From Pedobacter sp. WC2423 (GTDB lineage: Bacteria > Bacteroidota > Bacteroidia > Sphingobacteriales > Sphingobacteriaceae): a DNA stretch of 64,000 nucleotides. Positions 42,619 to 50,918 of the stretch are shown here, piece by piece. The position numbers were made by a program, and so were the translations under genes. The notes under the pieces are model-generated. The model was not told the origin of the DNA. It did not search any database and worked only from the letters and a program-made list of their open reading frames with translations. The stretch is from the NCBI RefSeq assembly GCF_040822065.1, contig NZ_CP162005.1, forward strand, positions 1,054,001 through 1,118,000, read 5' to 3'. Position 1 is the stretch's first letter. Each line of letters opens with the position of its first letter.

Positions 42619-45600
42619 ATGTCAGACAAAAGAATTAAAGCACTGGCGATTAAAGTTCAGGCTAAAACTGAACCAAATGGCGTTGAATTTGCCTGGGAAA
42701 AAATCCCTCAATTAGAAGTTTTTACTAAAAACATTTTAATACCGGAAATAGCTGTTGATAAAGATGGAAATTCATCCGTTAACATCGGAACTATTGTTTC
42801 TGGCATACCTTCCGTATTTGCGAGAGCTAACTTGTTTAAAAGTGCACTCGATAATATACAGGACAAAGATGCAGAAGCCTCTGGATTAATGTTGTTTTAC
42901 AAATCTTTGCTTAGTGAATGGAAAGGCTTTATCAGCTGTATTGCATTAAACTATAAAGATATTGAGGTGAATAGAATTCACCTGACCTATGCTGACGGAC
43001 AGCAGCTGATGAACACTGTAAATATTTATGAACCTACAGGTGCATTCGGGAATATGTTATTTGAGCGTCAACCCTTATGGTGCGATCAATCTTTAGCAAA
43101 CAACGCAGACAAAGTACCATTTATTGATGTGATCTCTTTTAAAGGAAACGTAGTTGGCGGTACTTCACCCGACAGTTTTTTATTTACTTCGGTTGCTTAC
43201 CACCTTAAAGACAAGCTGCCCTTTGTCAACATACAAAACGGTAAGTTTATAGATCCTTTAAAATCAGAACTAAGCGCACACGAACTCTTTACAATTTATG
43301 GTTACGCTAAGCATATTCTTCATCACATTGAAAAATTCAGACTTAATTATGCAGATTTAGCAGAATTAATCAGGCCGGAATATGGCAATATGTCCATTTG
43401 CCTTCAGGCATGGATTGATGAAATGGTGGTTTATCAGCAAAAGAAAGGATATCCGAAATTAGCGAATCAGACACCACCAGAAGTAGGCGCTCTTTTTAAT
43501 TATCCTTTCAGTATTCTGTTCAACTATTCTACAGAATTATTTGGATCAGAAGGTATCATCTATAACGAATCGGGAGAAGCAAGAATACTATTTGATCCTA
43601 AAGATCTGCTCTTGCCAGATACCACAGAGATTGCTCAAATAGACTTTGGTAAAGAAGGTTTAGAAACCAGGAACTATCTGAAATCTAAACCCATACTTCT
43701 ATTGGCTGCTGAAACAAAAGGACAGCCAAATAACTATGCCTATTTTACCTTGCCACTAACCCCATTAGCCCTGAATGTCTTTGGAGCTACACTGGATGCA
43801 CTGGTAGGTATAGCGGAGACTTCAAACGTAAAATCAAGGATCACTGCTGTTTATGACCCGAATGATAAGAATGGCGAACGGTTAACAGTCAATTTAAAAC
43901 TGTATACAGAAACCGGTGACGAAATTATTAAAGAGGTCATCTATAAAATAACCTCTGAATCTATCAGAGGGAAGGATATTTTAATGTGGCCTAACTTTAT
44001 TTCTAAACAATGGAACCGCTATTTCCTTTATTCAGAAATTCCGCATAACGATGCTCAGTTTCAGGCTACACCATTTGTTGGTAATGTAGATGATGACTTT
44101 TTCAGAATAGTACTGGATGAAAAAGGTATCCCCCTATATCTGGCCAGCAATGGCAGAGCAGCTGTAATTGCTGAAAAATATGGTGCTATTAAAGCACAGC
44201 TCCATGTAACATCAAATAATGCGGTAGCAGACAACAAATACAAATATGAAATTTATGAAAGCAATAAGCCATTTAAAGGTGTAAAATTTGCACATGCAGG
44301 CATTGATTGTGGTTTTGGGATTATCCGTTATGACGGATCTGGTAATACACAATCTTTACCTGTAAATATGCTTAACTCTCCCAAAACACTATCCCCTGCA
44401 TTTTTAGGTATTGATTTTGGAAGTACAAATTCCTCTATTGCTTATTTTTCAGATCAGAGAAATGAAGTCTGTGAAAGTTTAAAATTGACTAACAAAAGAG
44501 TTTCATTACTAGCTACGGACGCCAAAAATAATGATAAACGCCATGCTTTGGAAGATGAGATTTTCTTTTTCCAAAACGATGAAATTCTGACCAACTCTAT
44601 TAAGTCCGTGCTTACCATTCATGATTCCAGGAGAATTATAAATGACAATAATATGCTCAATGACTCTTTAATGGCGCAAGCAGTTAAAGGTGGGTTTCCT
44701 TGCTTTGAAAAAAATCTGCCCATAGAGAATGCAGAAGATAACCGGTATATTCTAAGCTATAACAGAGTAGGGAGAGCAGAGTTGATTTACAATATGAAAT
44801 GGTCAACTCAGCCAATAGATAAGAGTTATAAAACTGCTTATTTAAGTTCTTTATTATTACACGTTTACGCGCAGTTATTTATTGAAGGCCATGAGCCTCA
44901 TACTTTAAAGTGGTCATATCCATCATCAATGGGTAAAGAACTGTTGAGTGAATACAGAGGAATATGGGATTCATTAAAAGAGATCTCGCCGATTGTGGGT
45001 ACTGTCAAACTAAAAACTTATCCTCCTTCAGATCTCTCAGATATTGGCGATACTACAGGTGATAGCATTTGGGGAAGTCCGGCAGCCGATTCAGGCTGGG
45101 GCAACAAAGGCATTGAAGCGCAAGTTGCAGCTTCAGGCTGGGGTACCACTGAAGCCAGCGGCAATGGCTGGGGGAATGAGACTAAGGTTCCGGCGGCTGG
45201 TGGCGGTTGGGGAAACGCATCTTCCATTAAAATCAGTGCAGTTCATATCGCTACTGAAACCAAACCTGTACGGTTTGATTTCAGAAAATTAAGCAATGAA
45301 GAATCACTTTCAGAAGCCTGTGCTGTCGCGAATTATTTAGTGCGGCCAAATGGAGGCTATTCCATTAACCCGGGAGAATTGGTTCTCTGCTTTGATATTG
45401 GCGGTAGTACAACTGATATCACAGCCTTATGCCAGATGGATGGTGGAAAGGCAATGATTAAGCAAAACTCTATTCGTTTTGCAGCAGAAAGGGTTGCACA
45501 AGCGACTAAATTCTCTCCAAACTTCAAAAATGTTTTATTAAGGATGTGTGAAAGGAAGAACATTTCCATTCAGGGATTAAATAACGGGATCAATAAATTT

Positions 45601-46527
45601 TCTGAAAATACGGCCCCTTATTATTTTGAACAGGTTGTTGATCGGCTGGAAGCATCAGATTTCGAAACTTTTTATCTTTTAATAGCCGCAGAATGTAAAG
45701 AGATGATGAGTATTAATCTTTATGTTACAGGTTTAATTATGTTTTATGCAGGTCAGCTGGCCTGTAAATTAAGGAATGAAATTGTTAAATCGGAAGATGC
45801 CCCAATAGCTGTTAAAGCTATTCCCCCTAAAATTAAGATTGCTTTTGCAGGAAAAGGATCAAGAATATTTGACTGGTTTACCGCAGTAAATCCAGCAGCA
45901 GCTGATGATTATTATACTCAAATGTTTATCAGAGGTATGGGCGGAGAAGCAATAGCCAGGCAAACTATTACCCCGATCAGTACCAATCCACTAAGAATAA
46001 TTGATATTAATTCGCAGCGTGGAACTGATAATGCCGATGTCAAATACGAAGTCTCCAAAGGATTAGCTATTCCCACTAATATCACAAGTATTCTGGTGCC
46101 GACCAATAAACAAGCTATTGAGATACTTGGAGAAGATAATTTCTGTGTAGTTACACCAGCCGGTGAATTCAAATATCTGGAATCAACGAATTCAATCACT
46201 CCCGAAATGTTAGAACACATAGGGAATCACTTTATCTGTCTGCCCCAGGAAGGGAAATTACTTTGTCCGAGATTTATGGACTTTGCCGATTTATTTTATA
46301 GAGTTTCTTCTACCATGTTTGGCTTAAAAATGAATTCCGCCGATTTTATGGCAGGTTTCCAGGACATGAATATGGAAAACTATATCAAAGGGGAACCTGG
46401 CTTTATCAAAGCCCAGAAGCGAAAACATGAAGACCAGAAAGAATTTGACTATGTAGCTCCGATTATCATTTTAGAAGGAATGAAATTCTTTGAAAAGCAC
46501 CTGCTTAAAGGTATCCAAAAACAATAG
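42619..46527 (+). CDS. Large actin/Hsp70-fold ATPase with a WG-repeat insert
   Basis: 1302 residues. The first 590 or so are a unique domain I do not recognise. Residues about 594-1290 carry the actin/Hsp70 fold: phosphate-1 FLGIDFGSTNSS (near 594), phosphate-2 VLCFDIGGSTTD (near 921), and the adenosine motif IAFAGKGSRIFD (near 1073). Between them, about 814-872, is an insert with repeated Trp-Gly: IWGSPAADSGWG, GWGTTEASGNGWG and GGGWGN. There is no J-protein or NEF gene nearby, so it is not a DnaK. It is followed 5 nt later by a second, degenerate actin-like gene. The size and insert are outside the normal family. Confidence 0.83.
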   Translation: MSDKRIKALAIKVQAKTEPNGVEFAWEKIPQLEVFTKNILIPEIAVDKDGNSSVNIGTIVSGIPSVFARANLFKSALDNIQDKDAEASGLMLFYKSLLSEWKGFISCIALNYKDIEVNRIHLTYADGQQLMNTVNIYEPTGAFGNMLFERQPLWCDQSLANNADKVPFIDVISFKGNVVGGTSPDSFLFTSVAYHLKDKLPFVNIQNGKFIDPLKSELSAHELFTIYGYAKHILHHIEKFRLNYADLAELIRPEYGNMSICLQAWIDEMVVYQQKKGYPKLANQTPPEVGALFNYPFSILFNYSTELFGSEGIIYNESGEARILFDPKDLLLPDTTEIAQIDFGKEGLETRNYLKSKPILLLAAETKGQPNNYAYFTLPLTPLALNVFGATLDALVGIAETSNVKSRITAVYDPNDKNGERLTVNLKLYTETGDEIIKEVIYKITSESIRGKDILMWPNFISKQWNRYFLYSEIPHNDAQFQATPFVGNVDDDFFRIVLDEKGIPLYLASNGRAAVIAEKYGAIKAQLHVTSNNAVADNKYKYEIYESNKPFKGVKFAHAGIDCGFGIIRYDGSGNTQSLPVNMLNSPKTLSPAFLGIDFGSTNSSIAYFSDQRNEVCESLKLTNKRVSLLATDAKNNDKRHALEDEIFFFQNDEILTNSIKSVLTIHDSRRIINDNNMLNDSLMAQAVKGGFPCFEKNLPIENAEDNRYILSYNRVGRAELIYNMKWSTQPIDKSYKTAYLSSLLLHVYAQLFIEGHEPHTLKWSYPSSMGKELLSEYRGIWDSLKEISPIVGTVKLKTYPPSDLSDIGDTTGDSIWGSPAADSGWGNKGIEAQVAASGWGTTEASGNGWGNETKVPAAGGGWGNASSIKISAVHIATETKPVRFDFRKLSNEESLSEACAVANYLVRPNGGYSINPGELVLCFDIGGSTTDITALCQMDGGKAMIKQNSIRFAAERVAQATKFSPNFKNVLLRMCERKNISIQGLNNGINKFSENTAPYYFEQVVDRLEASDFETFYLLIAAECKEMMSINLYVTGLIMFYAGQLACKLRNEIVKSEDAPIAVKAIPPKIKIAFAGKGSRIFDWFTAVNPAAADDYYTQMFIRGMGGEAIARQTITPISTNPLRIIDINSQRGTDNADVKYEVSKGLAIPTNITSILVPTNKQAIEILGEDNFCVVTPAGEFKYLESTNSITPEMLEHIGNHFICLPQEGKLLCPRFMDFADLFYRVSSTMFGLKMNSADFMAGFQDMNMENYIKGEPGFIKAQKRKHEDQKEFDYVAPIIILEGMKFFEKHLLKGIQKQ

Positions 46528-46532
46528 AATCG

Positions 46533-47864
46533 ATGAAATTCTGTGTATTAGCAAAAGTATCCAAACGCTCAGTTTCTTTCTGGTATCAATCGGACGGGAA
46601 TGCATATGCGCCATTAACTATAAAGGAATCAAATGAAATTCCTTTATACTTTTATGTAAGTGGCCATAATTTTATTTTTGGAACTGCTGCCAGAGAGCGG
46701 TTTAACAGACATGACCCTGATGCTTACGGAAATTACTTTGAAATTATAAAAGATCCAGGCAAACATTTTATTCTTTACGGGAACAAAAAACCTGTTAAAC
46801 AGCTGTTTTATTATGGAATTGAACAATACTTGTCTTATTTTCTGAATACTGTTTTATATAAAGCTGACTCCATTGAATCTTATAGGCAGCATTTTCCGCT
46901 TCGCTTTTTATTTGACACAGATATAGAGGATAAAGAGAAATCACTGATAGAAAACTTATTTCAGGAAGCCGGTTACTTTAACTTAGACCGTATTCATTTC
47001 AATAAGATACTATTCGGGGTATTAGTTCAAAAAGAGATCGTTGGTAAAGAAAAAGCTATTCTATTGCTAAGTGCTATTGATGATGTGCTCTATTTGAAAC
47101 TTTATAAAAATGCAAATGCTGAAGAAATTGGTTCATTTAAATTAGAGGGGCAGGGGGCAGACCCCAGAGTGAAGATTCTGGCAGATATGATTGTTGAATA
47201 TATTAGCAGCCAGAATTCTTATTTATCAATTGATAAGGATACCGAGATCGCTTTTTTACTTCCTTTTTGTGTAAGCCTGCTTGAAAATCCGGGTGTCATT
47301 ATCAAAGGTGATGCTGAACTATCTGACGGCAATAAGTATTGGTTCAAGGTCAATGAACGAAATCTTACAGACAGGCTTCCGTATTATGCTAACGATAGCA
47401 TGATTTATACGGCGATAGATGACCTTTTGAAATCAGGTAGTTTAATGGTACACGACGTTATTATTTTATTGGGGACAGAAGAAATCAGCACTTCCTATTT
47501 TTCTGATAAACTACTCAAAAAATATCATTATGTAAAAGAGGTTAAAGCTGCTGATATCAAGGATACTATGAAATCTATTTTTGCAGAAGTTTCCAGTTCA
47601 AACTATACTGTTCAATTCAAAACCCCGCAGACACCGCCAGTCTCCATAAAACCAAGGATGCCAGCACCGGTTCCAATAGCAACACCAGCATCAAAGCTGC
47701 CTTCTCCATTTCCAAAACTGCCTCCTCCATTACCACCAAAAAAAGAGAAGAATATTTCACAACAGCAGGTCAGCATTCCAAAGTTACCTGAAATAAAACC
47801 TGTAATTCAGGTCAAAGTTAATCCGGTAAAATTACCACCACTTCCACCTAAAAAGGGCATATAA
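46533..47864 (+). CDS. Degenerate actin-like protein with a proline-rich tail
   Basis: 443 residues. KAILLLSAIDDVLYLKLYK (about 172-190) aligns with a phosphate-2-like loop (DxGGxxxD in true ATPases), but the glycines are lost, so ATP hydrolysis is unlikely. An FGTAA strand (about 49-53) and an LLPFC strand are other parts of the fold. From about 370 the chain is Pro-rich with repeated PPLPPKK and PxxP (LPPPLPPKKEK, then VKLPPLPPKKG). Such tails bind SH3-like or profilin-type partners in other systems. It is likely a pseudo-ATPase subunit of the large protein before it. Confidence 0.7.
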   Translation: MKFCVLAKVSKRSVSFWYQSDGNAYAPLTIKESNEIPLYFYVSGHNFIFGTAARERFNRHDPDAYGNYFEIIKDPGKHFILYGNKKPVKQLFYYGIEQYLSYFLNTVLYKADSIESYRQHFPLRFLFDTDIEDKEKSLIENLFQEAGYFNLDRIHFNKILFGVLVQKEIVGKEKAILLLSAIDDVLYLKLYKNANAEEIGSFKLEGQGADPRVKILADMIVEYISSQNSYLSIDKDTEIAFLLPFCVSLLENPGVIIKGDAELSDGNKYWFKVNERNLTDRLPYYANDSMIYTAIDDLLKSGSLMVHDVIILLGTEEISTSYFSDKLLKKYHYVKEVKAADIKDTMKSIFAEVSSSNYTVQFKTPQTPPVSIKPRMPAPVPIATPASKLPSPFPKLPPPLPPKKEKNISQQQVSIPKLPEIKPVIQVKVNPVKLPPLPPKKGI

Positions 47865-47886
47865 TTCAAACTAAATAAATTATAAA

Positions 47887-48453
47887 ATGGCTATACAATT
47901 AGAAAAGAAAAAACCGATATCAATTAGTAAAGAAAAACCAGGACTAACACACATTATAGCAGGTTTAGGTTGGGATCCTGCCCATGTTAATGGGCAAAGT
48001 GTAGATCTGGACTTGTCATTATTCATGTTGAATGGAAATGGTAAACTCCTGGCAGATGAATATTTCATCTTTTATAACAATGCGACAAGTCCGGACGGGT
48101 CTGCCCATTATCCCGGGGACAGCAGAGGTGGTGAAGGTGATGGAGACGATGAAGTTATCCAGATTGATTTAGCTAAAATAAACCCGGAAGTTGAGTTTTT
48201 ATATTTTGCGGTTACTATTGATCAAAGTGAAACAAGAGGGCATAATTTCGGTCACGTACTAAACTCTTATATCAACATCAGAAATGCGGCTGATAATTCA
48301 ATTTTATGTCAGTACCTGTTGAAGGATAATTTCACATCCGAAGATTCCCTGATCATTGCAACTATTTCCAGAAATGGCGGGAATTGGAATGTAGAAGCAC
48401 TTGGGCAAGCCTTCTCCGGAGGTTTAAATACACTAATAGATTTATATCAATAA
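47887..48453 (+). CDS. terD: TerD family protein, copy 1
   Basis: 188 residues. The full TerD calcium-binding fold: HIIAGLGWDPA (23-33), VDLDLSLFM (40-48), DEYFIFYNN near 58, SPDGSAHYPGDSRGGEGDGDDE (about 70-91) with the acidic calcium loop, then a second half ending FSGGLNTLIDLY. TerD proteins bind calcium and coordinate membrane stress responses; tellurite resistance is one outcome only. It lies 22 nt after the actin-like gene and 10 nt before its paralogue. Confidence 0.92.
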   Translation: MAIQLEKKKPISISKEKPGLTHIIAGLGWDPAHVNGQSVDLDLSLFMLNGNGKLLADEYFIFYNNATSPDGSAHYPGDSRGGEGDGDDEVIQIDLAKINPEVEFLYFAVTIDQSETRGHNFGHVLNSYINIRNAADNSILCQYLLKDNFTSEDSLIIATISRNGGNWNVEALGQAFSGGLNTLIDLYQ

Positions 48454-48463
48454 AATTCATACT

Positions 48464-49117
48464 ATGAGCAGTTTTAATTTAAGTAAAGGGGATAGATTTT
48501 CCCTTTCCAAGGCAGCGCCTGGACTATCAATTGTGAAAATCGGAATGGGATGGAATCCTAATGATGAACCAGGAGGGCCAGAATTTGATCTTGACGTATC
48601 TGCATTTTCAATTGGCAATGATTTTAAAATCCCTTCAGATTCCTATTTCACGTTTTATGGTCAGCTGCGTATGGGGAATAAAATTGAAGACAAAATAGAG
48701 AAGGGCTTGTTCAGGCCGCTAACTGAAGATGGAGCTATTGTCGGGGCTATTGATGATCCCGATGGAACCAGAAGTAATGGCGATGATGATGAAGATATGT
48801 TCATTGATTTAACGAAAGTCAGCCACAAGATCGAACAAATTATTATTTGCTGTACGATTTGTAAATATCCTCATGACAATAAAAAAGACCGTAGAACTTT
48901 AGGGCTCAGCTTTGGACAAGTAAATGATTGCTATATCCGTATTGTTGATGAAAACAGCGGAAACGAAATTCTCCGCTATGAGCTGAAAGATCAGTATACC
49001 AATGAAGACGCACTTGAATTCGGCAGATTATTTCGTGTTGGTGATACCTGGGAATTCGAAGCTATGGGCAGAGCGCATAGCGGCAGCTTGCAAACATTAG
49101 TAGACATGTACACCTAA
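48464..49117 (+). CDS. terD: TerD family protein, copy 2
   Basis: 217 residues. MSSFNLSKGDRFSLSK is the classic TerD N-terminus, then GMGWNPND, FDLDVSAFSIGND and the acidic loop DPDGTRSNGDDDEDMFIDL (about 104-122). An insert of about 20 residues (KIEDKIEKGLFRPLTEDG) lengthens the first half compared with copy 1. Both copies keep all acidic calcium ligands. The pair fits a heteromeric calcium-responsive platform. Confidence 0.92.
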   Translation: MSSFNLSKGDRFSLSKAAPGLSIVKIGMGWNPNDEPGGPEFDLDVSAFSIGNDFKIPSDSYFTFYGQLRMGNKIEDKIEKGLFRPLTEDGAIVGAIDDPDGTRSNGDDDEDMFIDLTKVSHKIEQIIICCTICKYPHDNKKDRRTLGLSFGQVNDCYIRIVDENSGNEILRYELKDQYTNEDALEFGRLFRVGDTWEFEAMGRAHSGSLQTLVDMYT

Positions 49118-49131
49118 CCCCAATAGAAATT

Positions 49132-49884
49132 ATGGCATTTAATTTAAATAAAAATGAGGATTCTGCTCCACAGGATTCATCTGGTAAAGCTAAAGGCTCA
49201 GCTAAATTTGACCTTTCAAAAAAGGAGACAGCAGCAGTTCCCGAAACAACGCATCCTGCAAAATCGAAAACATGGATTATCGGGTTGATTGGTGTTTTAA
49301 TAATAGGCGGGGGGATCTGGTATTATTCAGCTCATACAAAAACAGCGGACACTATTCAGCATACATCAACTGAAGCCATTCCATTAGATCCGGTTGCGGC
49401 AGTTGTAGCTGAAACTCAGCCTAAATTACAGCATGGTATAGTGGATACATCTGTTACGGCTTCAACTACCAGTCAAGCCAGGCCTGTCGTTGAAAATGTA
49501 GCTAATGCTCATAAGGCAGCCAGTTTAAATCGTAAAATTCCCGTTTCTTTTCGTCAGGGCTCTTCTGCTTTTACCAGGATAAACAAAAAAATAATTAAAC
49601 GTATTATTGCTTATTTGTCTGAAAACCCTGCTGCATTAATACATATAAACGGATATGCAAGTAGTGAAGGTTCTTTAGCCATTAATCAGACTATCTCTCA
49701 GGCAAGAGCAGATGCATTCAAAAAATACCTGGTTTCAAATCATATTGCGGAAAGCAGGATCATTGCAACGGGGAAAGGAATTGAAAATCCAATCGCATCA
49801 AATGATAGTAATGCTGGCAGGAAAAAGAATAGAAGAGTTGAGATTGCACTTCCGGCTGATCAGGTTAAACACTCACCCGATTAA
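49132..49884 (+). CDS. Membrane-anchored OmpA-domain protein with a TerD-like N-terminal peptide
   Basis: 250 residues. The N-terminal 50 residues are polar with MAFNLNKNED and AKFDLSKKE, like the beginnings of TerD (FNLSKGDRFSLSK). A single membrane helix (about 57-75, WIIGLIGVLIIGGGIWYY) follows, then a linker and an OmpA-like peptidoglycan-binding domain (about 140-243) with INGYASSEGSLAINQTISQARA and GRKKNRRVEI. So the N-terminus is in the cytoplasm with TerD and the C-terminal domain binds the wall. It lies 14 nt after terD2 and 13 nt before terC. Confidence 0.85.
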   Translation: MAFNLNKNEDSAPQDSSGKAKGSAKFDLSKKETAAVPETTHPAKSKTWIIGLIGVLIIGGGIWYYSAHTKTADTIQHTSTEAIPLDPVAAVVAETQPKLQHGIVDTSVTASTTSQARPVVENVANAHKAASLNRKIPVSFRQGSSAFTRINKKIIKRIIAYLSENPAALIHINGYASSEGSLAINQTISQARADAFKKYLVSNHIAESRIIATGKGIENPIASNDSNAGRKKNRRVEIALPADQVKHSPD

Positions 49885-49897
49885 ATAATAACATATA

Positions 49898-50683
49898 ATG
49901 GATTTATTACATACTATTTTAGGCGACGATATTCAAGCCGGATTACTCATTATCCTGAATTTAATTGTTATAGAAAGCTTGCTATCAGTAGATAATGCAG
50001 CCGTATTGGCGACTATGGTAATGGATCTTCCAAAAAGCCAAAGAGATAAAGCATTGAAATACGGGATCATTGGTGCCTATGTATTTCGCAGTATTTGTTT
50101 ACTGCTTGCGGCATGGCTGGTTACGATTTGGTGGTTAAAACCATTAGGCGGACTTTATCTGTTATACCTGGCATTTGATTACTTCAGAAAAAAGAATGCT
50201 AAGAAAGAAAGCGGGGAGGAAGAAATAGATAAAAGTAAAAGCTGGATCTATAAATCTACAGTCGGTTTAGTCGGAGCATTCTGGGCTACTGTAGCATTAG
50301 TGGAGGTAATGGATCTGGCATTTTCTATAGATAATGTTTTTGCAGCAGTTGCATTTACCGATCATATCTGGCTTATTTACATTGGTGTTTTTATTGGGAT
50401 TCTTGCCATGCGTTTTGTAGCACAGGCATTTGTGAAGTTAATGGAGAAGTTTAGTTTTCTGGAGACGGTTGCGTTTATTGTGATTGGAGTACTGGGATTT
50501 AAACTTACGTCTTCTTTGTTTACTCATTTCTACCCGGCGTTACCTATCTCTCATCTGATAGAAGGTGAAAAGACAGATTTACTGATCTCGATTTTCACCG
50601 TAGCTATATTTATTATTCCTGTAATTACTTCAATCCTGTTTGATTATCCGAAGAAGAATATTATAGCAGCAACTCCTGATTAA
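49898..50683 (+). CDS. terC: TerC family integral membrane protein
   Basis: 261 residues with about eight membrane segments. Both TerC metal-site motifs are present: LSVDNAAVLATM (about 29-40) and FSIDNVFAA (about 141-149), with conserved acidic Asp in the membrane. TerC/Alx proteins export Mn2+ or other divalent metals and can form complexes with TerD-like proteins. It is the last gene of the operon. Metal efflux, calcium and manganese handling or protein translocation have each been proposed for the family, so the transported ion is not certain. Confidence 0.9.
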   Translation: MDLLHTILGDDIQAGLLIILNLIVIESLLSVDNAAVLATMVMDLPKSQRDKALKYGIIGAYVFRSICLLLAAWLVTIWWLKPLGGLYLLYLAFDYFRKKNAKKESGEEEIDKSKSWIYKSTVGLVGAFWATVALVEVMDLAFSIDNVFAAVAFTDHIWLIYIGVFIGILAMRFVAQAFVKLMEKFSFLETVAFIVIGVLGFKLTSSLFTHFYPALPISHLIEGEKTDLLISIFTVAIFIIPVITSILFDYPKKNIIAATPD

Positions 50684-50693
50684 TTTTTCTGTT

Positions 50694-50721
50694 AATTCGG
50701 GGAAAACCCGTTCCCCGAATT
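50694..50721 (+). terminator. Hairpin after terC, weak terminator
   Basis: Perfect 9-bp stem AATTCGGGG (50694-50702) with CCCCGAATT (50713-50721), a 10-nt loop. No T-run follows. It lies 11 nt after the terC stop and probably ends or stabilises the operon's mRNA. Confidence 0.55.
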
Positions 50722-50918
50722 CATAGTTCATTGGCTGATCAGCCTCCTTTCCATCTCATTGACAGGGCTATCCGGATTGTCAAAATCATAAGGCTTCAAT
50801 AGCAATAAATAGCTATTGTGCAGTATCGCTTTCACCATAAATCTGATTTAATTTGACTAGCAACTAAACAAAAAACAAGGAATTTGGTTATATGAACTAC
50901 TAATTTTTCTTCTTCCAT

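Noticed and set aside
45018..45227. Pro/Gln-rich open frame opposite the WG-repeat region
   Set aside because: It is the reverse complement of the repeat-bearing sequence and lacks a start signal.
45060..45235. WG repeats as a true Argonaute hook
   Set aside because: No Argonaute gene is in the window and the insert is low-complexity. Only a general docking role is suggested.
47887..50683. Reading terD/terC as a plain tellurite-resistance operon
   Set aside because: No tellurite-specific genes such as terB or terZ/A/E in a standard order are present, and the tubulin, actin-like and OmpA partners are not part of the classic plasmid operon. TerD and TerC have wider stress roles.
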